Made by a program: the position numbers and the translations under genes. This document shows positions 53,925-62,293 of a DNA stretch of 64,000 bases, one piece after another. This DNA comes from Bacteroidota bacterium (GTDB lineage: Bacteria; Bacteroidota; Bacteroidia; Chitinophagales; Chitinophagaceae). Position 1 is the stretch's first letter. Each line of letters begins with the position of its first letter. The notes under the pieces are model-generated. The model was given only the letters and a program-made list of their open reading frames with translations. It did not search any database and was not told the DNA's origin. Location: contig JAEZGI010000057.1 in NCBI GenBank assembly GCA_023416995.1, positions 177,172-241,171 of the forward strand. The letters run 5' to 3'.

Positions 53925-55019
53925 ATGCCAACATTTCTTAATAATGAAAAGGTGCGTGTGTTGCTGTTAAGCGCGCTGGTTATTGCGCTGTTGCTGGCAA
54001 TGCCGCGCCTTGTACTGATACTATATATCAAGTACAACGCAGGGGCATTTTCTTCACGCATGAACGATGCCGGATCGGGGTTCGTGTTGAGGCTGATCTG
54101 TTCGTATTTAATAGCCGTATTGTTCCTGGTCATCAACACGGCCAGAAAAAAATTCCTGGTAAGTTCATTCACACTGGATTTTGCGCGGTTCTCCCATCGG
54201 ATGTTTATCAATTTGATTGGGTTTTCGATTCTTCGTGTCGCAGGTGCAATTTTTACAGTGAACGAGCCGGGAATGCCGGTTCTGCAAAAGTTCAACAATT
54301 TCATTTTCACCATCAGTCTCGTCATGGAAATTGTGCTCTGTATACTGGTGGCAGAAATTTATATGTTGATGATCAAAAATCAATCGATCCTTCTCAGGAA
54401 CCACGCACTACAGAGATCAAACGTTGAATCTACTTTTGAGGTTTTAAAAAACCAGGTGAATCCTCATTTCCTGTTCAACTCGCTCAATACCATCAACGCG
54501 ATGATTGGCAGCACCAATGAGCGGGCAAAAGCATTTGTCAATAACATGTCGCATGTATACCGGCATGTGTTGAGCAGTTCAAGAAAGGATGTGGTACGGG
54601 TGGAAGAAGAACTGGAGGTCGCCATAGCATATATTGAAATGTTACGTGAACGTCATGGTGATACCCTGAAAATTGAGATTAAAAGGGAAGCAAAACTTTC
54701 GGGTCAGTTGTTACCACCTATGTCATTGCAAATACTACTTGAAAATGCCGTTAAACATAACGTGGTGTCATTGAAACACCCGCTTTTGGTAACGATAGAG
54801 ATAAGTGAAGAAGGTATAACTGTCGCTAATACCATCCAGGAAAAGAAGGTAAAACCTCCTTCCACCGGTACAGGATTATATAATCTCAGCCAACGTTATC
54901 GGTATCTTTGCGATAAAGAGATTACGATCATCCGGACTGATTCTGTGTTTGAGGTGTCGCTGCCATTGCTTCGCGCCGAAGAGGTTAACAGCAGCATGCC
55001 GGTTTATCATTCTGATTGA
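53925..55019 (+). CDS. LytS/YehU-type sensor histidine kinase
   Basis: A 364-residue membrane kinase. Four hydrophobic segments (about 12-32, 50-66, 90-105, 130-150) precede the His_kinase domain with the phospho-His in NQVNPHFLFNSLN (about residue 185) and an HATPase with LLENAVKHNVV, TGTGLYNLSQRY. There is no separate periplasmic domain, so the signal is probably in or near the membrane. The LytTR response regulator follows after 53 bp and is its partner. Regulated genes may include the downstream DUF4091 lipoprotein gene. Confidence 0.9.
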   Translation: MPTFLNNEKVRVLLLSALVIALLLAMPRLVLILYIKYNAGAFSSRMNDAGSGFVLRLICSYLIAVLFLVINTARKKFLVSSFTLDFARFSHRMFINLIGFSILRVAGAIFTVNEPGMPVLQKFNNFIFTISLVMEIVLCILVAEIYMLMIKNQSILLRNHALQRSNVESTFEVLKNQVNPHFLFNSLNTINAMIGSTNERAKAFVNNMSHVYRHVLSSSRKDVVRVEEELEVAIAYIEMLRERHGDTLKIEIKREAKLSGQLLPPMSLQILLENAVKHNVVSLKHPLLVTIEISEEGITVANTIQEKKVKPPSTGTGLYNLSQRYRYLCDKEITIIRTDSVFEVSLPLLRAEEVNSSMPVYHSD

Positions 55020-55072
55020 CTGGTTGATCCTTATTGAACCTTTTATTCTGATGTCTTCATAACTTCGGAAAA

Positions 55073-55840
55073 ATGAATGTCCTGATTATAGAAGATGAGC
55101 CTTTGGCCGCGCAGCAATTGAAAGAACTTATTGGTAAGTGTTGTAGTGATCCTGTGTTTTATCCTGTAATAGACAGCGTTGATGAGTCCGTGTCTTTTTT
55201 GCGCACCCGGCAACCGGTCGATATCATATTTGTGGACATTCATTTATCCGATGGTCATGCATTTGAAATCTTTGATGTTGTACAAACAGACTTGCCTGTC
55301 ATTTTTACTACATCATACGATCATTATGCCATCAGGGCTTTTGAGGTGAACAGCATTGATTATCTTCTGAAGCCCATCAGTATAGAGCAGCTTCAGAAAG
55401 CAATGGCAAAGTTTGCCACGCGTGGTGCAGCAGCTGGTCAGGGAACGAACCAGGTTTCAGTACAACAATTGCAAAAGTTACTGACAGATACGAGCATCTA
55501 TCGTGAAAATCTGCTCGTATCTGTAAAAGACAAGTTGCTTCCCGTTCCCGTCCGTGATGTAGCCTGGTTTGAAATTAAAAATGGTGTCGTATTGGGAACG
55601 CGTTTTGACAGAACGGTTGTTGTGTCGGATGATCGTTCGCTGGATGATCTGGCAACTACATTGAATCCACGTCAGTTTTATCGCGCCAACAGACAGTATC
55701 TCGTTAATAAACTTGCCATTAAAGAAATCGCCTATTATTTCAATGGTAAACTTAAAGTGGTATTGCAGCCATCTCCCAACGAGGCTGTTATTATCAGTCG
55801 TGAAAAAGCAAGTGGTTTCAAACAATGGATGAGTGTGTAA
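55073..55840 (+). CDS. LytTR-family response regulator
   Basis: A 255-residue regulator. The receiver (about 1-120) has IIEDEP and the phospho-Asp in IIFVDIHLSDG, the switch Thr in FTTSYDHY and the Lys in YLLKPIS. The LytTR DNA-binding domain (about 145-250) has LLVSVKDKLLPVPVRDVAWFE and the recognition stretch FYRANRQYLVN. LytTR proteins bind pairs of ~9-bp direct repeats; the repeats upstream of the kinase are therefore interesting. It is transcribed with the kinase. Confidence 0.92.
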   Translation: MNVLIIEDEPLAAQQLKELIGKCCSDPVFYPVIDSVDESVSFLRTRQPVDIIFVDIHLSDGHAFEIFDVVQTDLPVIFTTSYDHYAIRAFEVNSIDYLLKPISIEQLQKAMAKFATRGAAAGQGTNQVSVQQLQKLLTDTSIYRENLLVSVKDKLLPVPVRDVAWFEIKNGVVLGTRFDRTVVVSDDRSLDDLATTLNPRQFYRANRQYLVNKLAIKEIAYYFNGKLKVVLQPSPNEAVIISREKASGFKQWMSV

Positions 55841-56032
55841 CTGTCAGAACAACAATCTCCCCCGGTTAACTATAAGTCTGTCGCCTGTATCTTATTCCTC
55901 AATGAAATCCTTTAAAGCAAACTGACGATTGTGCTATCACATACACGATATTAAGATTTCTGTTTTTAAAGTTTATCGGATATTTTGCATTTTTCAGCAT
56001 CGTGGCTGTCATTCGGTAAATCAACAACAATT

Positions 56033-57781
56033 ATGAGATCGATCTTTAGCGCTTACCTGTTTTTGGTGCTCTTCACAGCCTGTAACACCGTTACAGAAAC
56101 CACGACACCACCTGCTTACCAGGAAATGGCAAATCCAAAGCCTACGGATAAAACTGCCTGGGAAAAAGTTGCGCGCGGAGTATCCACCAGTTTTGCATCA
56201 GCCGATGTAAGGTATAAAAAAGAGGCGGTCCCTGAAAACTTATCAAACGATTCATGGAAGGCGAAAGGGTGGAAGGGCGAGAAAATTCATACAAAGATTT
56301 TGCTGTGGACAACCGATTCAGTTAATGCCGTCAGCTTCAGTAAAGGTGATCTTAAAAATAAGGATGGGAAGCGTATTCCGGCTGAAAATATTTCGGTTGA
56401 CTTTATCCGTTATGTGATGACCGATAGTATTGGTCGTAATGGAAGTGGTTGTGGCATTCCTTCGGACCTCGACTCATCGCTGGCAGAAGATGCGATAGAT
56501 AATGTTTCGAGTGTTGCATTGGCCGCCAATACCGCGCAGCCAGCCTGGTTAAGCATCCGTATTCCCGCGGATGCATCTGCTGGTATCTACAATGGGACCA
56601 TCGGGGTTAACGGAGCTGATAAAAAGTTAACCCTTAATTATTCGGTTGAAGTACTTGACAGAACGCTGCCTGCGCCGGGTGACTGGTCTTTTCATCTCGA
56701 TCTGTGGCAGAATCCCTTTTCTGTTGCGCGGATGCACAATGTGCAGGACTGGAGTGACGAACATATGAATGTAATGAAACCGTATATGCAAATCCTGGCA
56801 AATGCGGGACAGAAAGTTATTACTACATCTATTATTCATGATCCCTGGAACAGCCAGACATTCGACGTATACAAATCGATGGTGAAATGGGTGAAGAAGA
56901 AAGATGGCACCTGGTCGTATGACTACAGCGTATTTGATAAGTGGGTGTCTTATATGATGTCGCTAGGCATTGATAAGGAGATCAATTGTTATAGTATGAT
57001 TCCATGGAACCTGAAGTTTTATTATTACGATGAAGCAATAGGGAAGGATACGCTGATCATTGCAACACCCGGCACTGAAGCTTATGCGAACCATTGGAAG
57101 CCTATGCTGGCTGATTTCGCCAATCATCTTAAACAAAAGGGCTGGTTTGAAAAAACCACAATTGCGATGGATGAGCGGCCGATGGAGCACATGCGGCTCG
57201 CCCTCGCGATTATCCGGGGGGCTGATAAAGATTTCAAAGTATCAATGGCGGGAAATTACCATGTAGAGCTTGAGAGAGATCTGTATGATTACTGTGTAGC
57301 ATCACAATTTTTATTAGCTGACTCTATTATGGAAAGACGAAAAAAGGAAGGTTTCAAAACCACTTTTTATACGGCCTGTCCGGAAGAATATCCAAATGTT
57401 TTTACTTTTTCACCGCCTGCGGAAGGTGCATTTATGGGCTGGTACGCTGCGGCAAAAGGTTTTGACGGCTACCTCCGCTGGGCTTATAACTCATGGCCCG
57501 AAAAGCCATTGCAGGATTCAAGATTTGGTCACTGGTCGGCCGGTGATACGTATTTTGTGTATCCCGATGGGCGAAGTTCTGTTCGTTTTGAACGATTGAT
57601 AGAAGGCATCCAGGCATTTGAAAAGATCCGGATTCTATTAGAGGAGTTTAAGTTGAAAAACCAGCCTGAAAAGCTGCAGAAGCTCCGTGACACACTTGCC
57701 AACTTCGATATTCCCGGCACGAAGCAGAAAGGTGCCGCAGCGGTTGTAAACGCTGCAACAGAAGTACTGAACAGTTTTTAA
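56033..57781 (+). CDS. DUF4091 glycoside-hydrolase-like lipoprotein
   Basis: About 582 residues. The lipobox is VLFTAC (residue about 16), so it is lipid-anchored. An N-terminal beta domain (about 50-215) is followed by a TIM-barrel-like region and the DUF4091 C-terminal domain, related to GH123. The AMDERPMEHMR block (about 375) carries an Asp-Glu pair like the acid/base region of GH123 enzymes. The family removes N-acetylhexosamine from host or environmental glycans, but the exact specificity is unclear. I chose the ATG at 56033; the frame is open from 55985. It follows the LytS/LytTR pair. Confidence 0.82.
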   Translation: MRSIFSAYLFLVLFTACNTVTETTTPPAYQEMANPKPTDKTAWEKVARGVSTSFASADVRYKKEAVPENLSNDSWKAKGWKGEKIHTKILLWTTDSVNAVSFSKGDLKNKDGKRIPAENISVDFIRYVMTDSIGRNGSGCGIPSDLDSSLAEDAIDNVSSVALAANTAQPAWLSIRIPADASAGIYNGTIGVNGADKKLTLNYSVEVLDRTLPAPGDWSFHLDLWQNPFSVARMHNVQDWSDEHMNVMKPYMQILANAGQKVITTSIIHDPWNSQTFDVYKSMVKWVKKKDGTWSYDYSVFDKWVSYMMSLGIDKEINCYSMIPWNLKFYYYDEAIGKDTLIIATPGTEAYANHWKPMLADFANHLKQKGWFEKTTIAMDERPMEHMRLALAIIRGADKDFKVSMAGNYHVELERDLYDYCVASQFLLADSIMERRKKEGFKTTFYTACPEEYPNVFTFSPPAEGAFMGWYAAAKGFDGYLRWAYNSWPEKPLQDSRFGHWSAGDTYFVYPDGRSSVRFERLIEGIQAFEKIRILLEEFKLKNQPEKLQKLRDTLANFDIPGTKQKGAAAVVNAATEVLNSF

Positions 57782-57799
57782 CCTGACATCTATTCATAA

Positions 57800-58180
57800 T
57801 TAAATACTTGCCAGCAGGTAAGCAATGAGGGCAATGCTTCCACCAAATATGAGAATGGTTAAAAGCAATATCAGTGTTGAGGAAGATTGATAATTGTTTG
57901 AATTTATCTGTTTCTGTATTTTTCGGAACTGAAAATAAGCGATCAAAAGGATCAGGCCGCCCAAAGCCACGAGAAACGTCCCGATATATCCGCTGAAGCC
58001 CTGCCCAGGAGATGAAGGCACAGGTTGATCGAAAGCCAGGGAAATTTGCTTTACAAATAAAGAGAATTTTACCACAACGAAACCAAAAGCCATAATTGCG
58101 ATTGCAGTTCTGAGCCAGGCAAGAAAAGTGCGTTCGTTTGCCAGGTGTTCGTTTGTATATCTGGGAAGTTCATTTTTCAT
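57800..58180 (-). CDS. DUF202 (YidH) family membrane protein
   Basis: A 126-residue integral membrane protein with three helices (about 26-46, 66-86 and 102-124). The family signature LANERTFLAWLRTAIAIMAFGFVV is intact. Function unknown; often near stress or efflux genes. It ends 18 bp from the DUF4091 stop (convergent) and is preceded on the same strand by the AlkB-like gene 27 bp away, so it may share its transcript. Confidence 0.88.
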   Translation of the reverse strand: MKNELPRYTNEHLANERTFLAWLRTAIAIMAFGFVVVKFSLFVKQISLAFDQPVPSSPGQGFSGYIGTFLVALGGLILLIAYFQFRKIQKQINSNNYQSSSTLILLLTILIFGGSIALIAYLLASI

Positions 58181-58207
58181 ACAATCTTATTAAGTATGAA
58201 TTTATTT

Positions 58208-58837
58208 CTATCTGACCATAATGCCAAAGCTGTCATTTAGCATCCTGGCAACCTTACCCTCGGTATTTATTGGTTTAACCTGCGTAGGTTTCACTTTCCG
58301 GTAGGTGATCGAAACCCTTCTTTCCCTGTGCTGCAGGTTGCCGTTTATATTGTCCTTTTTTCGCGGAGGAATGCCGTGTTTCCATTTCTTTCTTACTTCA
58401 TCCTGCATGATATACAGGGATCGTCTTGGAATTTCAAGATCGACAGTTTCTTTGGTTCGGTCTTTTATAAATCGCATGATACAGCCGCTTCCAAGATTAA
58501 CCCCGCAGATCTGGTTTTCAAAATAGTTTCTGTCCTTATGTGGGATGATGCCTTCACCAGGAACATATTCATTGATAATGACCTGATCGGGTTGCATCCC
58601 GAGGAGTTTTTGCGCTACTATCGTTTTTGATAATTCAAGTATTAGTGGTGGTATCTCTACCGGAAATTTTATCAGATCATAAGGGGCATCAAGTTCATTT
58701 CGGTAGCCATAATACTGCAACCTCCTTTTGTAATCGACGATCCAGATCTGCTGATCTATTTCTGCCAACAATTGCCTTTCCATTTCTTCACTGATAAAAT
58801 CAGGGTATATAGATAAACCAGGTATTGAATTTTCCAT
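58208..58837 (-). CDS. AlkB-like Fe(II)/2-oxoglutarate-dependent dioxygenase
   Basis: A 209-residue enzyme of the AlkB superfamily, which oxidatively demethylates alkylated nucleic acid bases or proteins. The metal-ligand triad is visible: HKD in IIPHKDRNYF (His100, Asp102) and the second His in WKHGIPPR (His154). The 2-oxoglutarate Arg and the nearby RRVSITYRK follow. The N-terminal substrate-recognition lid YYGYRNELDAPYD resembles AlkB homologues that act on DNA. It is upstream of the DUF202 gene. Confidence 0.9.
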   Translation of the reverse strand: MENSIPGLSIYPDFISEEMERQLLAEIDQQIWIVDYKRRLQYYGYRNELDAPYDLIKFPVEIPPLILELSKTIVAQKLLGMQPDQVIINEYVPGEGIIPHKDRNYFENQICGVNLGSGCIMRFIKDRTKETVDLEIPRRSLYIMQDEVRKKWKHGIPPRKKDNINGNLQHRERRVSITYRKVKPTQVKPINTEGKVARMLNDSFGIMVR

Positions 58838-58965
58838 CTTATTGAATTAACATTAATGATGATGATTGCGGCCTCAAAAAGTGCCAAATGCGCTCAAACC
58901 TGGCCCTCACTTTGGTATTGCCAAAATCTTACCATGAGCTTAAGGTTTCGGAAGCGCTATTTTTA

Positions 58966-58973
58966 TAAATTTG
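58966..58973 (+). promoter_or_regulatory. -7 box close to a start codon
   Basis: TAAATTTG matches TAnnTTTG exactly, and the ATG at 58983 follows after 9 bases. No TTTG -33 box lies at the standard distance. Confidence 0.45.
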
Positions 58974-58982
58974 CAGCCGGAA

Positions 58983-59372
58983 ATGGGCTTTTACAGGATA
59001 AAACATATCGCGGTTCGTATCCTTTGCTGGATTTTACTGTTGCAATTAATCAACATTTCTATTGATGCTCCGGATCTGTTGCAGACAACGGGTACATCTC
59101 AATATGAGGATGAAGATTTATCAATTAATGATATCGAATCCATTTACGAGTTGATTTCTGAACTCGTATTTGAGATAGAAGTTCCCGAAGGTGATGAAAC
59201 CGACATCGACAAAAAACCTCCCGTTTTCGAAGTGTATTATTTTCCTTCCCGACCAGAGATCCAACATATTGCATATTACACGATCACCTATGAAACCCCA
59301 TATCCCGGTAACCTGATCTTTAGTTTTTCAGATCCTGATTTCCCGCCTCCAAAAAATAAACTCGACATATAG
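58983..59372 (+). CDS. Small secreted/membrane hypothetical protein
   Basis: About 129 residues. An N-terminal hydrophobic segment (VRILCWILLLQLINISI) could be a signal or anchor. The mature part is acidic (YEDEDLSINDIESIYELISELVFEIEVPEGDETDID), followed by YYFPSRPEIQHIAYYTIT and a Pro/Asp end. No family recognised. I chose the ATG at 58983; a TTG at 58971 is in frame. It is 173 bp upstream of the barrel gene and probably functions with it. Confidence 0.65.
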   Translation: MGFYRIKHIAVRILCWILLLQLINISIDAPDLLQTTGTSQYEDEDLSINDIESIYELISELVFEIEVPEGDETDIDKKPPVFEVYYFPSRPEIQHIAYYTITYETPYPGNLIFSFSDPDFPPPKNKLDI

Positions 59373-59545
59373 ATCCGGGCGAGTGCCCATTCATGGCTCT
59401 ATGCTTCGCATACTTGCTCATTAAGAGTCTTCCCCTGCCTGGGAGATGACTCATTTCCTGTGGCTTTTCAAGTATTCATGGTTTTCCGGGTACATCAAAT
59501 GATGTCCAGGTAAGACATTTTTTCAAATATTAATTCGGGTTATTG

Positions 59546-60439
59546 ATGAAAAATAAGATCACGAAGACGTTTTCTTTTATAATAATGTTGGTACTGGTGT
59601 ACACTTGCGTAAATGCCCAGGATCGGGATTCAATCAAAATACAGGATAAACTGGCGGATAGCGCTTACATAAATGAAACAGAGTCAAAAAAAGAACCTTT
59701 GAAGATCCTGCATGCTGAGCCTTTATATATAGATCTTATCCGCGATCTTGGTGCAAGAAAAGGCGAAAAGGAATGGAACGTAGGTTTGGGTTTGACTGAC
59801 AATAATGATTTTGACACTTATACCGCCCTGGTGGAGTATGAGTTTGCACCGGTTGACAGGCTCGGATTTGAAGTAGAACTGCCTTTTAGTTTTTATTACA
59901 GGAATAATAACAGTTATTCAGGTGATTCTATACCGCGAAACCGGTTGCAGAGTTTGAAACTGGCAACTCAATATTCGTTTTTTGTTTCGGACCGGTTGAA
60001 AACCTCGATGGCTATTGGTTATATCCATGAATTCGAGTTAGCGCCATTTCAATCTTATGGAAAGGAACGGGTATTGACGGGCCATGTGTTTAATCCTTTT
60101 TTTGTGGCAGCAAAACGATGGGGTAAAAACTTTCATACGCTGATTTATACGGGTCCTTATATGACACGTCATTTTGATCACAGCGCTTTGAGTTCTGTAT
60201 GGCAAACCAATACCAGCTTTCACTATATGATACCTGGTACAAGAAACTTTATCGGTATCGAGTTTAATAAAGAAATGGCTAAGCATGATTTTGATATGAC
60301 CATACGTCCGCAGTTGCGGGTTAGTCTTGCCGACAACCTGATGGTCGGCATTGTAACGGGGATCCCGATAAGAAGAGAAAATGAGCGCTTCAGCAGTTTT
60401 CTGCGTCTGATTTACGAACCGAAGCACAAGCATCATTAA
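59546..60439 (+). CDS. Outer-membrane protein with HAEPL signature
   Basis: About 297 residues, exported (signal ends CVNAQ). A distinctive N-terminal block reads HAEPLYIDLIRDLGARK and continues GEKEWNVGLGL, as in a Bacteroidota family whose members are often named without proof. The rest is barrel-like (YTALVEYEFAPVDRLGFEVELPFSFYY, LATQYSFFVSDRLKTSMAIGY, LMVGIVTGIP). The C-terminus ends in KHKHH, which could bind metal. It starts at the ATG at 59546. A 16-bp hairpin follows, then the ars genes. Confidence 0.72.
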   Translation: MKNKITKTFSFIIMLVLVYTCVNAQDRDSIKIQDKLADSAYINETESKKEPLKILHAEPLYIDLIRDLGARKGEKEWNVGLGLTDNNDFDTYTALVEYEFAPVDRLGFEVELPFSFYYRNNNSYSGDSIPRNRLQSLKLATQYSFFVSDRLKTSMAIGYIHEFELAPFQSYGKERVLTGHVFNPFFVAAKRWGKNFHTLIYTGPYMTRHFDHSALSSVWQTNTSFHYMIPGTRNFIGIEFNKEMAKHDFDMTIRPQLRVSLADNLMVGIVTGIPIRRENERFSSFLRLIYEPKHKHH

Positions 60440-60486
60440 AATCAGCAGAAAGCGAAGTTTCCATTGCCATAAGATTGGAGTTCAAA

Positions 60487-60524
60487 CAGGAACACGGCAT
60501 TTATAAAGAAATGCTGTGTTCCTG
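60487..60524. terminator. Strong 16-bp hairpin between barrel gene and arsR
   Basis: CAGGAACACGGCATTT (60487-60502), loop ATAAAG, AAATGCTGTGTTCCTG (60509-60524), one G-T wobble. The plus-strand flank is A-rich, so termination rests mainly on the stem. It separates the HAEPL barrel gene from the arsR promoter. Confidence 0.7.
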
Positions 60525-60535
60525 AAAAATAAAAT

Positions 60536-60573
60536 TTTGTAGTTTGACAGGATCCATCGTAATATTGCAATGA
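60536..60573 (+). promoter_or_regulatory. arsR promoter with overlapping ArsR operator
   Basis: The -33 box TTTG (60536-60539), a 20-base spacer and TAATATTG (60560-60567, one mismatch to TAnnTTTG) form a standard Bacteroidota promoter. The operator ATCGTAATATTGCAATGA (60556-60573) covers the -7 box and ends right at the arsR start codon (60574). Repressor binding would block RNA polymerase directly. The transcript would begin at or near the start codon. Confidence 0.7.
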
Positions 60574-60903
60574 ATGGGAGCGACAAAATCAGAAATATTC
60601 AGCGCCAGGCAAAATAAACTTGCTGCTATGATGAAGGCACTTGCACATCCTGCCCGTATCGCCATCATCCAGCACGTTATAAAAGCAAATGCGTGCATTT
60701 GCGGCGATTTGGTTGAAGAACTGGGTCTGGCCCAGCCAACCATATCCCAGCATCTTAAAGAGCTTAAAAACGTTGGTTTAATCCAGGGAACAATTGAAGG
60801 CACCAGTGTTTGTTATTGCATCGATCCCAAAGTATGGAAACAGTACCAGCAGGCATTTGATTTGTTTTTCGCCTCTTACAAAGGGGAAGAAGAATGCTGC
60901 TGA
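60574..60903 (+). CDS. arsR: ArsR-family metalloregulator
   Basis: A 109-residue winged-helix repressor that releases DNA on binding As(III) or a related metal. The HTH region is DLVEELGLAQPTISQHLKEL. The metal-site Cys lie at 41 and 43 (ACICGD), Cys80 and Cys82 (VCYC) and the C-terminal pair 108-109; the first pair is in the alpha3N position used by classic ArsR. The start codon touches the operator on its upstream side. The arsM and arsC genes follow on the same strand. Confidence 0.92.
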   Translation: MGATKSEIFSARQNKLAAMMKALAHPARIAIIQHVIKANACICGDLVEELGLAQPTISQHLKELKNVGLIQGTIEGTSVCYCIDPKVWKQYQQAFDLFFASYKGEEECC

Positions 60904-60923
60904 CATTTTTTTTGAGCATCATC

Positions 60924-60941
60924 ATCGTAATATTACAATCA
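60924..60941. promoter_or_regulatory. Second ArsR operator
   Basis: ATCGTAATATTACAATCA is 16/18 identical to the box on the arsR promoter and lies between arsR and arsM, 15 bp before the arsM start. It is an imperfect palindrome around TAATATTA. It may give separate control of arsM/arsC. Confidence 0.65.
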
Positions 60942-60956
60942 ATAAATCATTAAATC

Positions 60957-61799
60957 ATGCAAACAGAAGATCAGTTAAAAGAGCTTGTTAAGCAGAAATA
61001 CGGTGAAATTGCCTTGCAAAGCAAAGACACCAATCAATCATCCTGTTGTGGATCCGGCGGTTGCAGCACTGAAGTGTATAATATCATGAGCGAAGACTAC
61101 ACAACGCTCAAAGGATATGATGCCGACGCCGACCTGGGATTGGGTTGTGGCTTACCAACACAATTTGCGGCTATAAAAAAAGGGGACATTGTAATTGATT
61201 TAGGTAGCGGGGCAGGAAATGATGCTTTCATCGCGCGCGCAGAGACAGGCGAAACCGGCAAAGTAATCGGTATTGATTTTACACCTGCAATGATTGAGAA
61301 AGCAAGAGCAAATGCTGAAAAACTGGGTTTCCACAACGTAGAGTTCAGACAGGGTGATATTGAAAAAATGCCGGTGACCGCAAACATCGCCGATGTGATT
61401 GTCAGTAATTGTGTATTGAATCTTGTTCCCAACAAAGATGCAGTTTTGAAGGAAATATTCCGGGTGCTTAAGCCAGGTGGGCATTTCAGCATATCTGATA
61501 TTGTTCTGGTAGGAAATCTTCCCGATCAACTGAGGAATGCGGCTGAGATGTATGCAGGTTGTGTAGCAGGTGCAATTCAAAAAACAACCTACCTGGAACT
61601 GATTACTATTAACAACTTCACGAATGTTAAGGTACAGAAAGAGAAGGTGATCAATATACCGGATGATATATTGAAAAATTATCTGGATGAGAAAGCTATC
61701 AATGAATTCAGGTCCGGAACTACCGGTATCTATAGTATAACCGTTTATGGTGAAAAGCCCAAAGTTGAAACCTGCTGCGCCCCGGGTTGCTGCGATTAA
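60957..61799 (+). CDS. arsM: Arsenite S-adenosylmethionine methyltransferase
   Basis: A 280-residue enzyme that methylates As(III) using SAM. The N-terminus has SSCCGSGGC (Cys30, 31, 36). SAM motif I is VIDLGSGAGND (79-88). The three conserved As-binding Cys are Cys64 (LGCGLP), Cys152 (SNCVLN) and Cys202 (YAGCVAG), all present. The C-terminus CCAPGCC adds further thiols. The gene is preceded by its own ArsR box and followed 10 bp later by arsC. Confidence 0.95.
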   Translation: MQTEDQLKELVKQKYGEIALQSKDTNQSSCCGSGGCSTEVYNIMSEDYTTLKGYDADADLGLGCGLPTQFAAIKKGDIVIDLGSGAGNDAFIARAETGETGKVIGIDFTPAMIEKARANAEKLGFHNVEFRQGDIEKMPVTANIADVIVSNCVLNLVPNKDAVLKEIFRVLKPGGHFSISDIVLVGNLPDQLRNAAEMYAGCVAGAIQKTTYLELITINNFTNVKVQKEKVINIPDDILKNYLDEKAINEFRSGTTGIYSITVYGEKPKVETCCAPGCCD

Positions 61800-61809
61800 A
61801 TAAAACCAG

Positions 61810-62232
61810 ATGAAAAATATATTGGTACTCTGTACTGGTAATAGCTGCCGCAGCCAGATAGCGGAAGGATATTTAAAACATTTTGCCGGAAAAAAGGCCA
61901 GGGTGTACAGTGCAGGAATTGAAACGCATGGTGTAAATCCTAAAGCAATAGCTACGATGAGAGCGGATGGCATTGACATTGCCGGGCACACATCAAACAA
62001 TCTGGAGGAGTACAAGCATATTCCCTTTGACTATGTCATAACGGTTTGTGATCATGCGAAAGAACGCTGTCCATTTTTTCCGTCATCTGCAAAAAAGTTC
62101 CATCACAATTTTCCCGATCCGGCGAAAGCCACGGGAACCACTGAAGAAGTTGCTGCACAGTTCAATGCAGTACGCAATGAGATCAGGGAGTTTTGTTTGA
62201 AATTTGTTAAGGATAATTTGAGTGAGGATTGA
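61810..62232 (+). CDS. arsC: Thioredoxin-linked arsenate reductase (LMW-PTP type)
   Basis: A 140-residue enzyme reducing arsenate to arsenite. The phosphatase-like loop is CTGNSCRSQ (Cys8 and Cys13). The relay Cys pair is Cys80 and Cys87 (VCDHAKERC), as in the Staphylococcus pI258-type enzymes, and the catalytic Asp is in NFPDPAKATG. Length and motifs are complete. It follows arsM in the operon. No arsB or acr3 efflux gene follows within the window. Confidence 0.94.
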   Translation: MKNILVLCTGNSCRSQIAEGYLKHFAGKKARVYSAGIETHGVNPKAIATMRADGIDIAGHTSNNLEEYKHIPFDYVITVCDHAKERCPFFPSSAKKFHHNFPDPAKATGTTEEVAAQFNAVRNEIREFCLKFVKDNLSED

Positions 62233-62277
62233 GTATAATGCTTCGGGTATCTATACCGGCGTGACGGGCCGTTAAGC

Positions 62278-62293
62278 CAGGCAGCCATGCCTG
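62278..62293. terminator. Small hairpin between converging genes
   Basis: CAGGCA-gcca-TGCCTG, a 6-bp stem between arsC and the minus-strand membrane protein gene. It is short and lacks a T tract, so it is only a weak terminator candidate. Confidence 0.35.
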
